Shown here piece by piece: positions 1 through 8,134 of a stretch of 60,910 bases of DNA. The stretch's first letter is position 1. Each line of letters opens with the position of its first letter. Source of the DNA: an uncultured Acidobacteriia bacterium (lineage in GTDB: Bacteria > Acidobacteriota > Terriglobia > Bryobacterales > Bryobacteraceae); the NCBI GenBank assembly GCA_903909435.1, contig CAIVVT010000228.1:1-60910 (forward strand), in the 5' to 3' direction. The position numbers were made by a program, and so were the translations under genes. The notes below the pieces were generated by a model, which worked only from the letters and a program-made list of their open reading frames with translations, made no database searches and was not told where the DNA came from.

Positions 1-1466
1 GTACGGCTGCCGCCGGCCCCTGAAGTGCCACGGCTGACGGATCGATTCATCCGCACGATCTCGCGCTCGCCGATGAGCCGTGATGCGAACCTCGCGGTAC
101 CGCCGCTCTCTGACGCCGAACACCTGAGGATGAGCGTGTTTCCACAATTCTCGACCATTGCCTGCGCCGGGCCATTGCCGTAGGTCGTACTGACCTGGGC
201 GATCGACTGGAACCCGAGCGCACACCGGCCACCGAACTTCCGCAGGCGCGCCAGCGCATCCGGCAGGCCGTCGATCGCGCCGAGGGCGTCGAGCTCGTCC
301 ACCGCGAACCAAAGCCGATGGTCGCCCTCCCCCAGGCTCATCGTCTGGAAGATCGCGAGCCGCATCCACGTCGATATGATCGACCGCAAGGCGGCGATCT
401 GTTCAGCCTGGTACGGCAGGAACAGGACTCCCTTCCCAGATCGGACCCATTCGCGCACGGACAGCAGCGGACCTGTCTGCTCACGGATGTAGTCGAGGCA
501 TTTGAGGTGCTCGGTGGTGGTCGACCGGATGCCCCCGAACATCTTCTCGTTGCCGTCCTCGAGGAACGGCGCCGCGGGCGTCCCCGCCGTGAGCAGGGCG
601 ATCTCCTCTTTCGATGCCGACGTGACGATGCGGTACAACTCGCCGAGATCATCGATGCCGACGGCCTGCGCCTGGCGGACGACCGACGCAAAGAACGTCC
701 TCGAGTACCGCGCCCACTGCGGATCACCGTGGCCGCCGGGATCGGGGATCAGGGAACGCGCGAGTTGGTCGACGTCGTAGGCCGTTCTGACTTCGGCGAA
801 CAGGTTCCACTTGGCGGAACGCGTATCGAACGGATTCAGGATGACGTCACCGCGACTCGGATCGTAGAACCTCGACAGGTAGCCGCCGTCGGGATCGGCG
901 ATGACCGCCCGATCTCCGCGGGTCAGCGCGCCGTGCAGCAACTCACGCAGCAGGGTGCTCTTGCCCGACCCCGTTGTCCCCATGAACTTGAAATGCTTGG
1001 CCTCATCCTCGGCCGGCACGGCGATGCCGGCGACGGTCAAAGGGCGCATGACAGAGGTCTTCTTTGCGGCTTTTGCCTGCAGCTTTCGGGTTTCGTGTTG
1101 CGCCAGCGTGCCGTCCATGACGTTCGCGCCGCGACTCTGCTGCGCCACCATCGGCCGCGTCCGTCGGGCCCAGTAGAACCCGCCGATGAACCCACCGGCC
1201 ATGATGAGCACGACGGCGACCTTCGGTTCCGTGGATCCATGCGCATCCAGATCCGCGAACTTCTCGAGCAACCACAGCAGGAACGTCTCGACAATCCCGA
1301 CAACCGCCAGCGTCACGAGCGCGGTACCCGGCCAGACCAAATACGCGGTTAAGTCCGCCTTGGCCCGCAGCTGCCCCGCAAACTGGAACACCGCGACGAT
1401 CGCGTAAACAGTGATCAGCCCATGCCAGCCATGGGTCCATTCGTAGTAGGTCTGCTCGATCGTCAT
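1..1466 (-). CDS. type IV coupling protein, VirD4/TraD family (3' end off window)
   Basis: This is an inner-membrane DNA-translocase ATPase that would link a relaxosome to a type IV secretion channel. I translated it directly from the minus strand; 488 residues are visible and the C-terminus lies beyond the left edge. The N-terminal ~130 residues contain hydrophobic stretches (LITVYAIVAVFQFAG, AYLVWPGTALVTLAVVGIV, VAVVLIMAGGFIGGFYW). A Walker A motif follows (GTTGSGKSTLLREL), then IADPDGGYLSRFY, DVILNPFDTRSAKWNLFAE and a Walker-B-like LWFAVDELDALGAIDGLP, as in TraD-type proteins. Its ATG overlaps the stop of the upstream cupin-like gene by 4 bp (ATGA), so the two are translationally coupled. 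No mating-pair-formation genes are visible in the window. Confidence 0.88.
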   Translation of the reverse strand, partial: MTIEQTYYEWTHGWHGLITVYAIVAVFQFAGQLRAKADLTAYLVWPGTALVTLAVVGIVETFLLWLLEKFADLDAHGSTEPKVAVVLIMAGGFIGGFYWARRTRPMVAQQSRGANVMDGTLAQHETRKLQAKAAKKTSVMRPLTVAGIAVPAEDEAKHFKFMGTTGSGKSTLLRELLHGALTRGDRAVIADPDGGYLSRFYDPSRGDVILNPFDTRSAKWNLFAEVRTAYDVDQLARSLIPDPGGHGDPQWARYSRTFFASVVRQAQAVGIDDLGELYRIVTSASKEEIALLTAGTPAAPFLEDGNEKMFGGIRSTTTEHLKCLDYIREQTGPLLSVREWVRSGKGVLFLPYQAEQIAALRSIISTWMRLAIFQTMSLGEGDHRLWFAVDELDALGAIDGLPDALARLRKFGGRCALGFQSIAQVSTTYGNGPAQAMVENCGNTLILRCSASESGGTARFASRLIGEREIVRMNRSVSRGTSGAGGSR

Positions 1467-1885
1467 TTCGCGAGCGGTCGGTAGTTCGACTTGCCCGGTA
1501 CATACGGCACGGGTCGGTCATCGGGGCCAGCGACAAAGGTGATCTTCGGCGTCCCGATGATGATCCCGAGCAGTTCCTCGTCGGCGTAGATGACGTAGCC
1601 CTCATCCGCCCTGAAGTACGCGCCCTGCCCCGCTTCGATCGGCACCTCGTCGGGACGGAACGACGCCGTCACGGCACCGCGGCCCTTGAGCACGATGAAG
1701 AGCGAGTCGCAATCGCACTCCTTCTCAGCGAGCGTCGCGCGCGATGGCTTTTCAGCCTTGAACATGTGGACGTTCCGGAGCGTGAACGGACCCTCGCCGT
1801 GGCCCATCAGGAACGATCGGACCCAGGTGCCTTTCTGGAACGCCTCGGCTTCGTCATCCAGGAACTGAAAGCGGATGAGATCCAC
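1463..1885 (-). CDS. small cupin-fold-like protein coupled to the coupling protein
   Basis: A 140-residue protein of unknown function. The middle (about residues 60-112: DSLFIVLKGRGAVTA, PIEAGQGAYFRADEG, LLGIIIG) has the short beta-strand/glycine-turn rhythm of a cupin barrel, but without an obvious metal-binding histidine set. The GTG start at 1885 is chosen because a strong GGAGGAGG ribosome-binding site lies just before it. The 3' end overlaps the coupling-protein start by 4 bp, so it may act in transfer, but no role can be assigned. The fold is inferred; the reading frame and coupling are seen directly. Confidence 0.6.
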   Translation of the reverse strand: MDLIRFQFLDDEAEAFQKGTWVRSFLMGHGEGPFTLRNVHMFKAEKPSRATLAEKECDCDSLFIVLKGRGAVTASFRPDEVPIEAGQGAYFRADEGYVIYADEELLGIIIGTPKITFVAGPDDRPVPYVPGKSNYRPLAK

Positions 1886-2502
1886 AGCTCCTCCTCCCTG
1901 TGTTGGGCCGCGGTCTCGTTGCTCACCGCCGGCGGTTCATCCCTACATTAGCGGGAATTTGTCGTTAATAACGGCGCTTTCTGCGATGGTGTGCGCCGCA
2001 AATGGCGGAAATTCATGCACCGGCGTGACGGCGGAGAGCCGTCACGTTGTTCTAACTTCTTGTTCCGCAAGACAGGATTTGAACTCCTGCTGCGTTCGTC
2101 GAGATTCTCGCCGGTGCGTCGAACCTACCAAAGTGCTCGTGGTCGGCATACCAAAGTGCTCGTGAAATTTGACGAACCGGGTCGGCTATTTGCCGGATTC
2201 CCGTCTCGCGCTCAGATCCGCCAGACGGCGCCCGGCGCTCACTCGCCCTTTCGATGCACGACGGTCCCGGCCCCCGAGGACGAGTACACGTCCTTCCGTG
2301 CACAGGGCAACCGGGTACTCGAGGCGGTGCCTGAATAACGCGCCCGGGAATTGCCCCGGTCGCGCATTCCCATCAGTGAATAGCCTCAAGGAAATGTCGC
2401 ACAGCGCTGCTGGACATGGCGCTGCAACTCGGCTTGCGCCGCGCGACATTCGCGCTTCGTTTCCTCAAGCCACGCGATGGCCTGAAGGCGTGGTGTCCCG
2501 TT
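1886..2502. other. intergenic region with a degenerate gene fragment
   Basis: I see no convincing gene here; the open frames lack ribosome-binding sites and conserved sequence. The segment around 2110-2170 resembles the inside of the gene at 5730-6245 (HEHFGR coding stretch) and looks like a decayed duplicate. The leader of the cupin-like gene occupies about 1886-1990. Confidence 0.5.
2125..2165. repeat. tandem copies of CTACCAAAGTGCTCGTGG
   Basis: CTACCAAAGTGCTCGTGG lies at 2125-2142 and a near copy, ATACCAAAGTGCTCGTGA, at 2148-2165. The identical 18-mer recurs at 6115-6132 inside the coding frame for HEHFGR. Flanks are partly conserved at both places (GCCGG..CGTC..ACCTACC). It is best read as a partial, internally duplicated gene remnant rather than an iteron array. 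Confidence 0.6.
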
Positions 2503-3135
2503 TCACTGGGGCTGCCAGTCCCTGCGCCCCTCTGCGTGCACTTGATCCAGCTGCTCCTTGGCTTCCTGCATCGGAAGCAGCGCCCGGTCCTGCACAATCC
2601 GCTGCTCAAGTCTCTCAATCTCCCGGGCGAGCGAGGCCGCACTGTGAACGCTAGTGCCGTAACCCATGCCAGTAAGGCCACCGTTGAATACTGAAGGAGG
2701 CGCTTCTGCGCGGGAGAGCGGATTAGATGCGCTGGCAACGTAACCCATGCCCGTGATGCGACCGTCACGGAGTGCCTGAAGCGTGCTTTCGTTGGCGCGG
2801 ATCTGCAGTCGCAGATTATCGGCATAGGCGCTGGGCGTGAACGGACGGCGCTCGATTATCTGCGCCGGGGCGCTCGAACGCGGGGTCGGCGGAACTTCAG
2901 ACTGGGACGTAGCAAGGAAAGGAGCGGCTGTTGCGGCCGGCTGCTTCAGTTTAGGTGCCGTTGGCCTGTCTGACGCCATCGAATTCCGGGCGTGCCGGAA
3001 GTTCTGGTAGCCCGCAGCTTGGGCAGCAGCGTCCAACGCCTCTGCGTGGGAGATGCCACGCTCACGCTTGATGGTTTTCGCCGCTCGCTTGATGCCGGGC
3101 AGGGTGGTCGGGTGAACTGATGATTTCGTATCCAT
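2503..3135 (-). CDS. DUF5623-like plasmid protein
   Basis: A 210-residue protein starting at MDTKSSVHPTTLPGIKRAAK; an upstream in-frame start at 3171 is possible. The N-terminal segment (IKRAAKTIKRERGISHAEAL followed by DAAAQAAGYQNFRHARNSM) matches what I know of the DUF5623 family, common on plasmids and of unknown function. The rest is proline/alanine-rich and then helical. It carries two copies of an ITGMGY/LTGMGY motif about 30 residues apart, and the C-terminus (AREIERLEQRIVQDRALL) looks like a short coiled coil. Full-length family members are, as I recall, longer, so this may be a short variant. Confidence 0.6.
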   Translation of the reverse strand: MDTKSSVHPTTLPGIKRAAKTIKRERGISHAEALDAAAQAAGYQNFRHARNSMASDRPTAPKLKQPAATAAPFLATSQSEVPPTPRSSAPAQIIERRPFTPSAYADNLRLQIRANESTLQALRDGRITGMGYVASASNPLSRAEAPPSVFNGGLTGMGYGTSVHSAASLAREIERLEQRIVQDRALLPMQEAKEQLDQVHAEGRRDWQPQ

Positions 3136-3710
3136 GACAATCGTCTCCGCGGACCAGCGCCAGAACGTCACCCGCCTACCGCTCGACCCTAGCCCGAAAC
3201 GTTTGTCACGTACGACTTAGGAGGATTCCTGCCGGCAGTGCTGTAACAGCTTTGCTGAAGACGGGTAGCAGGCTCCTGCCCGGAGCCTTCAACAAAATTG
3301 TGCCACCTCGGACCCGTGCCATCAAGTAAAGGGCGGCAGCCTTGGGATACCTTTGGGGGCCGCTCTGGCGAAGAGGCCACCGGTAGGTGGCCCGACACGC
3401 GACGATCGAATGAGCAAGGATGACCCCCGGCTGCTGGTCGCGACCGGCAGCTTTCGAGCAAGCAAGATTCCGAACCTTCCCATTTACGAGCATTGGGGCG
3501 TGGGTGGGTGAAGCGAAACACTTGCTTGCGCGGCCGCGCTTCCGCAGCTAAACACGGCCATTTAGGGATGTTTACGGGAATGTTGCCGTTCCAATAAACG
3601 GACGCCGCGTCGCCCTTGGTGGATGTCGAGCCAGCCCATGAAGCCCTCCGCTCCAGGCTGACGCACGAAGCTCCGACGGTGGCCATGGCCCATCGCGCTG
3701 CCCGGCGTCG
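3136..3710. other. intergenic stretch, no gene recognised
   Basis: Several overlapping open frames exist on the minus strand, but none has a recognisable domain, a ribosome-binding site or consistent third-position bias. I see no RNA gene. The segment around 3560-3600 is locally AT-richer than its flanks. Confidence 0.4.
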
Positions 3711-4139
3711 TTAGGACGATTTGCGCAGCCGCGGTCGACCCCCCCGCTTGCCATTTTCCCGGGAGCTTGCCGCCTTGCGCGCCGATGTCCGCGATCCCGC
3801 CGCACGCGCGAGCTCGCTCATCCATGCTTTCGAACCGAAAATGCCTGTGGCCAACTCGGCTACGCCGAGATCGGCGTCCAACGCCTCCCAGTGCAACCCG
3901 GTTCCCAGAGGCGTGACCTCCACCTTCGCCAGTTGCGCCGGGGTCGCGCCCTCCAGGCCCTGCAGCAACTTGGGAGGCAGCATCATGATCACGCCGTTGG
4001 TCAATTCGACCACTAGCCGCGCCTTACGCGCATCGTAATGCGCCTTGGCTGCACGAGGCTGGCGCGCCAGGCGTGCCTCCCCAGCCTTGGTCGCGCGCAC
4101 ATACGCGCGCGTCATCTCACTGTTGATCCAGTCAGCCAT
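3711..4139 (-). CDS. DUF2442 protein
   Basis: A 142-residue protein. Residues about 35-105 (ARLVVELTNGVIMMLPP, VEVTPLGTGLHWEALDADL, ELATGIFG) carry the DUF2442 signature. The C-terminus is a basic, Ala/Arg/Lys-rich tail (RKAASSRENGKRGGRPRLRK) that may bind nucleic acid. It overlaps the upstream DUF4160 gene by 8 bp. DUF4160 and DUF2442 genes are often paired on plasmids and suspected of being a toxin-antitoxin-like module. The family match is good; the function is unproven. Confidence 0.8.
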   Translation of the reverse strand: MADWINSEMTRAYVRATKAGEARLARQPRAAKAHYDARKARLVVELTNGVIMMLPPKLLQGLEGATPAQLAKVEVTPLGTGLHWEALDADLGVAELATGIFGSKAWMSELARAAGSRTSARKAASSRENGKRGGRPRLRKSS

Positions 4140-4374
4140 GAATCTCCCTCCACCGTCGCAAGAACATCGATTGATGCTCCAGCACTGTTTCCAACGCTCT
4201 TGCTAAGTCGCGTCTTCCCATGCGCCGATTCTCAAGGAGTCCCGGATACCCGCCCGGCTCGCCCAGCAGAATCGTCGCTTCCGCATCCGCCGAGAACACG
4301 TGAAGGTGCGGTGGGATGTGGTCGTTGGGCCAGATCACGAACCGCAGGCCGTGGACTCGAAGCACGGTAGGCAT
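4132..4374 (-). CDS. DUF4160 protein
   Basis: An 80-residue protein (MPTVLRVHGLRFVIWPNDHI then PPHLHVFSADAEATILLGEP) with the classic DUF4160 core: PPHxHV and a C-terminal RWREIHG. ATG at 4374 is used; a TTG two codons upstream is an alternative. It is the first gene of a two-gene operon with the DUF2442 gene, overlapping by 8 bp. Its leader holds a perfect dyad (4385-4401). It may be one half of a toxin-antitoxin-like pair; which partner would be toxic cannot be told from sequence. Confidence 0.8.
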   Translation of the reverse strand: MPTVLRVHGLRFVIWPNDHIPPHLHVFSADAEATILLGEPGGYPGLLENRRMGRRDLARALETVLEHQSMFLRRWREIHG

Positions 4375-4384
4375 ATCCAATAAT

Positions 4385-4401
4385 AACCTATCGGTTAGGT
4401 T
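4385..4401. promoter_or_regulatory. inverted repeat upstream of the DUF4160/DUF2442 pair
   Basis: AACCTA-TCGGT-TAGGTT is a perfect 6-bp dyad 10 bp upstream of the DUF4160 start, in an AT-rich gap. Position and symmetry suggest an operator for autoregulation. The regulator is unknown. Confidence 0.45.
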
Positions 4402-4537
4402 GTTACAATGCCAATGTGCGCCTCAATCGATCGGCGAACCGCTCCGTTTGGGGGCGCTTTGCCCAGTAATGTGCACTGCCGGCCGCGCTCGCGAAGCGCG
4501 ATGATGGCGTCATGGGCCCTCAACCGTCGGAGCAACC

Positions 4538-4942
4538 GTGTCCTACAGACTGATGCGTCCGCGCCGCATTAGTGCGTATGAGGCGCAGTTGCTTCGCCAT
4601 TTGCTGCAGGTGGGTGCCAACTCTCCGCCGTCCGAGACCCTGCTCGCGTCCATCGAAAAGCTGATCGTGCGAGAGGAAGGCGCCGGCGGATTCGAGCACG
4701 ACTCGCTAGACTTCGACAGTTCACACGGTGATAGCAAACCTATCGCTGGCGCCGTTGGGCTGATGGCCAATGGCGCACAGGTCGAACTCGTGCTCTGGGC
4801 ACGCGGCGACACCATCACCTATCTCGAGCTCGACCCGTTTGCCGGCGCCCTCCGGCCCATCAGAATGCCAATCCTTGAATCCATTCGCGCTTATCCCGAG
4901 AACGCCTTCGGCAGTGACGACTGTGAAGACACGCCCATTTAG
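4538..4942 (+). CDS. hypothetical protein, DUF6984-like
   Basis: A 134-residue single-domain protein. The N-terminus (MRPRRISAYEAQLLRHLLQV) and the later segment (VELVLWARGDTITYLELDPF, then RPIRMP) resemble DUF6984 members, small proteins of unknown function. It is transcribed away from the DUF4160 operon and converges with the BrnT/antitoxin pair. No catalytic motif is evident. Confidence 0.55.
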   Translation: MSYRLMRPRRISAYEAQLLRHLLQVGANSPPSETLLASIEKLIVREEGAGGFEHDSLDFDSSHGDSKPIAGAVGLMANGAQVELVLWARGDTITYLELDPFAGALRPIRMPILESIRAYPENAFGSDDCEDTPI

Positions 4943-4962
4943 GGACCTTGAAGGGAAGGCCT

Positions 4963-5187
4963 TTAGGCGCTGCGACGGCTGCTCTTTGCCTTGCCATGAC
5001 GCTTGCCGGCTTCCGCCAGAACTCGCAGCGCGTCATTGACCGCCTTGGACGTCGGGAAAATCTTCGCGACATCACGGTCCAGCACCACAATATTGGCGCC
5101 CTTGGCGAGCCGTCCGACGTACTTCCCGCGTACGCCACCCGCGAAATCGTAGTGCGGCCTCATCTCGTCGGCATCAGGCTTTTTCAT
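4963..5187 (-). CDS. antitoxin partner of BrnT
   Basis: A 74-residue protein starting at MKKPDADEMRPHYDFAGGVR. That start (ATG at 5187) is preferred over the longer frame from 5223 because it gives the typical antitoxin N-terminus. The sequence continues GKYVGRLAKGANIVVLDRDV, with a helical C-terminus (KAVNDALRVLAEAGKRHGK). It overlaps the toxin stop by 14 bp, so toxin and antitoxin are coupled, toxin first, as in other brnTA loci. Expected to neutralise the RNase toxin and repress the operon. Confidence 0.75.
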   Translation of the reverse strand: MKKPDADEMRPHYDFAGGVRGKYVGRLAKGANIVVLDRDVAKIFPTSKAVNDALRVLAEAGKRHGKAKSSRRSA

Positions 5188-5455
5188 AGGCAGTTCGTTC
5201 TCGGCGGGTCGCCCGCCGTGCATTAATGATTCGAATTCGGCGGCCGCGGTCCGTATGGGACACCACGACGGGCCGTCCGGTCAGCGTGAACCCAATCAGC
5301 AGAAACCGACGCTCGCCGGCGGAGTGGTCTGGATCCGGAATCGTGACCGACAGCGCATCGTAAAAGGCCGTCGAGGCGTCATCGAACGAGATGCCGTGCT
5401 TGCGGAGGTTGATTGCCCGCGCCTTGGCGTCGTCCCACTCGAACTCCATCGTCAT
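5174..5455 (-). CDS. brnT: BrnT family toxin (type II TA)
   Basis: A 93-residue protein with the BrnT layout: EFEWDDAKARAINLRKHGI and SFDDASTAF, then ERRFLLIGFTLTGRPVVVSH and a C-terminal RIRIINARRATRRERTAYE. The F-W-x-x-x-K/A-N-x-x-K-H-G start and the I-S/N-A-R-x-A-x-x-x-E end are diagnostic. BrnT toxins are RelE-like ribonucleases. Two starts are possible (ATG 5455 or 5449). It likely stabilises the plasmid. Confidence 0.88.
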   Translation of the reverse strand: MTMEFEWDDAKARAINLRKHGISFDDASTAFYDALSVTIPDPDHSAGERRFLLIGFTLTGRPVVVSHTDRGRRIRIINARRATRRERTAYEKA

Positions 5456-5729
5456 ATCCGCAGATTACAGCGTACCGCCCATATTCCAACTTAAGCCCCC
5501 ATTCAGGGACAGAAATGGGAACGTCCCCGGTCGAGCGTTGCCCGACCTCCGACTTTGATCACCTCCGCCCACGAACGGCAGCTTACAGGCTGTCAATTCC
5601 GCCGTGTGTGCGACGGCTATTGGCCGGTTTGACCCGGTCGCGCTCGCGCCATGCGCTGCTTCGGCGGCTATCGGTCGACTCGTATCCTTGAGCGGCGAGT
5701 ACATTGGCGTACCCGGCCGGCGCTCTACC
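5456..5729. other. intergenic stretch with an inverted repeat
   Basis: No credible gene. A short dyad GGGAC...GTCCC lies at about 5506-5526, which may be a terminator-like or repetitive extragenic element. The open frames have unnatural composition. Confidence 0.35.
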
Positions 5730-6245
5730 TTACGGGGCTTCGCGAGCAATAATCGAGCCCACCCAGACCCGATGCCTCAGCGTGTCGGGGACATCGCCCC
5801 GGTCCAGCAGCCCAAGCAGATTCCCGAGCCGGCTGTTGCCGACGAGCAAATCGTAGCGGTGCCCGTTCCCGGTGACGTTCCCGCTCAGCAGCACGGGCGC
5901 GACCGCCCAGGTCTGCTGCCGTTGCCACGCGGCGACCACGGCGAGCCGCTCGTCGTAGAGGCCCTCCTCCCGCGTCAGCACCCGCGCCTCATCCACCGCG
6001 CGCGCGAACCGCCGGTCGACGTAGACCTGGCGCAGCGCGTCTCCGGACAGGGTTTCCTCGGTCCATGACACGGCGCTCCAATCGACGGCCGCAGTCAGCG
6101 CCGGAACGTCCGACCTACCAAAGTGCTCGTGGAAAACCTGAACAAAAACATCGAACGGACAATCCAGCCCCTGCTCTCGCACGATCTGCCAGTGCCGCGC
6201 CGCATCGTCGACGGTCGTGGCGCGCAGGTTGTCCCAGCTGAGCAT
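5730..6245 (-). CDS. hypothetical protein, possible ParB/sulfiredoxin-like fold
   Basis: A 171-residue protein of unknown function encoded just downstream of the relaxase operon. The C-terminal half (TWAVAPVLLSGNVTGNGHRY, DLLVGNSRLGNLLGLLDRG, RHRVWVG) has the rhythm of ParB-N/sulfiredoxin-like domains (a strand, then G-x-x-R-L-x-x-L), but that is inference. The N-terminal half contains FHEHFGRSDVPAL, whose coding DNA recurs as a degenerate fragment near 2.1 kb. It starts 10 bp after the stop of the neighbouring gene, so they are likely cotranscribed. Confidence 0.6.
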   Translation of the reverse strand: MLSWDNLRATTVDDAARHWQIVREQGLDCPFDVFVQVFHEHFGRSDVPALTAAVDWSAVSWTEETLSGDALRQVYVDRRFARAVDEARVLTREEGLYDERLAVVAAWQRQQTWAVAPVLLSGNVTGNGHRYDLLVGNSRLGNLLGLLDRGDVPDTLRHRVWVGSIIAREAP

Positions 6246-6254
6246 CCCAGCGCC

Positions 6255-6560
6255 CTACCGGATGGCAGCTTTCTTGATGGGCCGTCGAACGCGGCGCGCG
6301 GTCGCCTTGCGCCGCGGCGGCGCGACGCTCGGCTTCGCCGGCGAGGTCCCCGGGAACGCCGGAATCCGCAGCTTCCTGGCCAGCGCCTCTTCGTAATTGG
6401 ACACCTGCGTGATCGCCTCGCTCCAGAGCTCACCCAGCAGCGTGGCTCGGTCGCGGAGTTTGCGCAGCGCCTGCTCTTCGGCCGGCCACCGCCCCGTCGT
6501 CAGCCGCTCGTCGATCTCGGCGGCCAGGTACCCGGAATCATCACTGCCGGAAATTCCCAT
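6255..6560 (-). CDS. small basic protein downstream of the relaxase
   Basis: A 101-residue protein starting at MGISGSDDSGYLAAEIDERL; a longer version from 6596 would overlap the relaxase stop. The first 70 residues are helical and acidic (LRKLRDRATLLGELWSEAI). The last 30 are strongly basic (PPRRKATARRVRRPIKKAAI), which suggests DNA binding. Its place between relaxase and hypothetical gene points to a mobilization accessory role, but no family was recognised. Confidence 0.55.
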   Translation of the reverse strand: MGISGSDDSGYLAAEIDERLTTGRWPAEEQALRKLRDRATLLGELWSEAITQVSNYEEALARKLRIPAFPGTSPAKPSVAPPRRKATARRVRRPIKKAAIR

Positions 6561-6592
6561 CGCGCGTCTCCTTGGCGTCGCTCCGTGACCCA

Positions 6593-7831
6593 TCATTCGA
6601 TTTCGGGACCGTCGTACCCGCGTGACTTGCCTCGCGTCTGCTCGAGCGTCTTCTCGACCTTCTTGCCTCGCTCAAGGCCTCCGCCCGGCTCAAGCCCGTG
6701 GCTCTTCTCGAGGCCCTGAACCCGACGATACTCTTGCCAATCAGCGAGTGCTTTCTCGCGGGTCTCCTCGATGCTGAGGATGCGTGGACGCTCAGGCGTC
6801 GGCCCTTGGGTCTGCTCGGGCGCATTCTCAGGACCCGGCTTGCGTTCGGCCGCTTGTTGCTCAGCCCGCATCGCGAGCCACCGCTCACGACCGTCGCGCT
6901 GGATCTCCTCGAGGCTCGGTCGTTTGCCGAAGGATTTCTCGGCGCCCTTGGCGAGCTGCAGGTCGCGCTCGCGCTTGGCGCTCGTCAGGTCCCCCGACAG
7001 ATCCAGTATCGACCGCTCGAGCTCGCGCCCTTCCCGCTCTAGAGATCCGATCTCCGCCGCCTTTTCGATCCGCTGCTGGGCAGTCGCCCGCGCTTCCCAC
7101 TCGAGCCGCTTGCCGACCTCGGTCCGGATCCCCCGCCGTTCCATCGCCGACACCGCAGGTCCGAGATGGCTGGTCGGCTGACGGTCGATGCCCTGCGCCT
7201 CGAGACTGCGGTGATCGATCCGCGCCTCGATCGCGAGCTCCTTGAACCGGTCGTTGGCAAGCGTTTTCCACTGCGCTCGGATCTCGACGATTTCATCGGC
7301 GCCATTGACGAGCCCCGCCTTGCGCCGGTCCGTGTCCGACCACTCGATCGCGGTCTTCGCGCCAAGGCCGCCGGGCTCGATCGTCCGGGTCGTCGCCAAC
7401 AGGTGCGCGTGGTGGTTCCGCTCGTCTCCTTCCCGGTGCGGCGCGTGGATGGCGAAGTCGACCGCACACCCCTGCCGGTCCGCGATCTGTTGCGCAAACC
7501 CGCGCGTCAGCTCCACCCGCTGGGCCGCACTCAGCTCATGCGGCAGTGCGATCTCATACTCCCGGGCGACCCGGGAGTTCGAGCGGTTCTCCGCCTTCTC
7601 CGCTTCATTCCACAGCGTCTGGCGCTCCCGCGCCCAGTTGATGTCCTGGCGGGCGGCTTGGGTCGGCAAGACAATTTCAGTGTGCTCGACGCCACGCTTG
7701 CGGCTGTAGTCGAACGTCTGGCCGGTCGTCTCGTCGTGGACGATCTCGGCCGAGCGGTAAGCCGCGGCCGCCGTCGCACTCCGGCCGCCGGCACGACTGA
7801 CAGGCTTCACCTTGAGGTGATAGATCGCCAT
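6593..7831 (-). CDS. mobA: MobA/MobL (MOBQ) relaxase
   Basis: A DNA relaxase that would nick oriT and lead the transferred strand. The 412-residue protein opens with MAIYHLKVKPVSRAGGRSAT and AAAAYRSAE, the conserved MobA/MobL motif I with a candidate catalytic Tyr in AYR. The histidine triad motif follows (ERNHHAHLLATTRTI), preceded by DFAIHAPHREGD. Residues 240-410 are charged and helical (a coiled-coil-like tail). This is shorter than TraA/MobA proteins that carry fused helicase or primase domains. The gene starts about 300 bp from an IncQ-like oriT and points away from it. It presumably works with the coupling protein at the left edge. Confidence 0.92.
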   Translation of the reverse strand: MAIYHLKVKPVSRAGGRSATAAAAYRSAEIVHDETTGQTFDYSRKRGVEHTEIVLPTQAARQDINWARERQTLWNEAEKAENRSNSRVAREYEIALPHELSAAQRVELTRGFAQQIADRQGCAVDFAIHAPHREGDERNHHAHLLATTRTIEPGGLGAKTAIEWSDTDRRKAGLVNGADEIVEIRAQWKTLANDRFKELAIEARIDHRSLEAQGIDRQPTSHLGPAVSAMERRGIRTEVGKRLEWEARATAQQRIEKAAEIGSLEREGRELERSILDLSGDLTSAKRERDLQLAKGAEKSFGKRPSLEEIQRDGRERWLAMRAEQQAAERKPGPENAPEQTQGPTPERPRILSIEETREKALADWQEYRRVQGLEKSHGLEPGGGLERGKKVEKTLEQTRGKSRGYDGPEIE

Positions 7832-7838
7832 GACTGGA

Positions 7839-8039
7839 TCAGGCCCCGCGCCCGACGGCGGCCAGCATCGCGTCCACGTTCCGCACTTCCTGCCTCACGT
7901 CTGCCCTCATGCTCCCTGCCATACTTCCGGCTCCGAAGGCCCGCCGATGATCCTGAGCCGTGCACATCGCACCGCGCAGGGTCGCCACCGGCGGGCCGCT
8001 CCCGGCGTCGGCGGCCACGGCGTCGGTGTGCAACCACAC
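7839..8039 (-). CDS. possible small ORF between oriT and relaxase
   Basis: A frame of about 66 codons from GTG 8039 (VWLHTDAVAADAGSGPP) ending 7 bp before the relaxase start. Third codon positions are mostly G/C, which favours coding, but there is no clear ribosome-binding site and no family match. Its frame stays open upstream into oriT. It may instead be untranslated leader. Confidence 0.3.
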   Translation of the reverse strand: MWLHTDAVAADAGSGPPVATLRGAMCTAQDHRRAFGAGSMAGSMRADVRQEVRNVDAMLAAVGRGA

Positions 8040-8107
8040 CGGTGCCGCGCTGCGGACGCCCTCGTCGGTTGCGCGCCCGCGGCGCGCGACCGATCCGCTC
8101 TTGGGGT

Positions 8108-8128
8108 CCAGGGGGCGGAGCCCCCTGG
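8108..8128. repeat. perfect hairpin next to oriT
   Basis: CCAGGGGG-cggag-CCCCCTGG is an 8-bp perfect inverted repeat 6 bp from the oriT hairpin. It could be a relaxosome protein site or a terminator-like stem; it has no T-run. Confidence 0.6.
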
Positions 8129-8134
8129 CGCACT

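Noticed and set aside
318-1352. 344-codon plus-strand open frame
   Set aside because: It is antisense to the coupling-protein gene, whose translation shows Walker A and family motifs; the plus-strand product has shadow-like Arg/His composition.
2060-2100. tRNA 3'-end-like T-arm (GACAGGATTTGAACTCCTG read in reverse)
   Set aside because: The GTTCAAA loop pairs only if placed one base off the canonical T-loop register, and no matching 5' acceptor strand or anticodon arm is found upstream on the minus strand.
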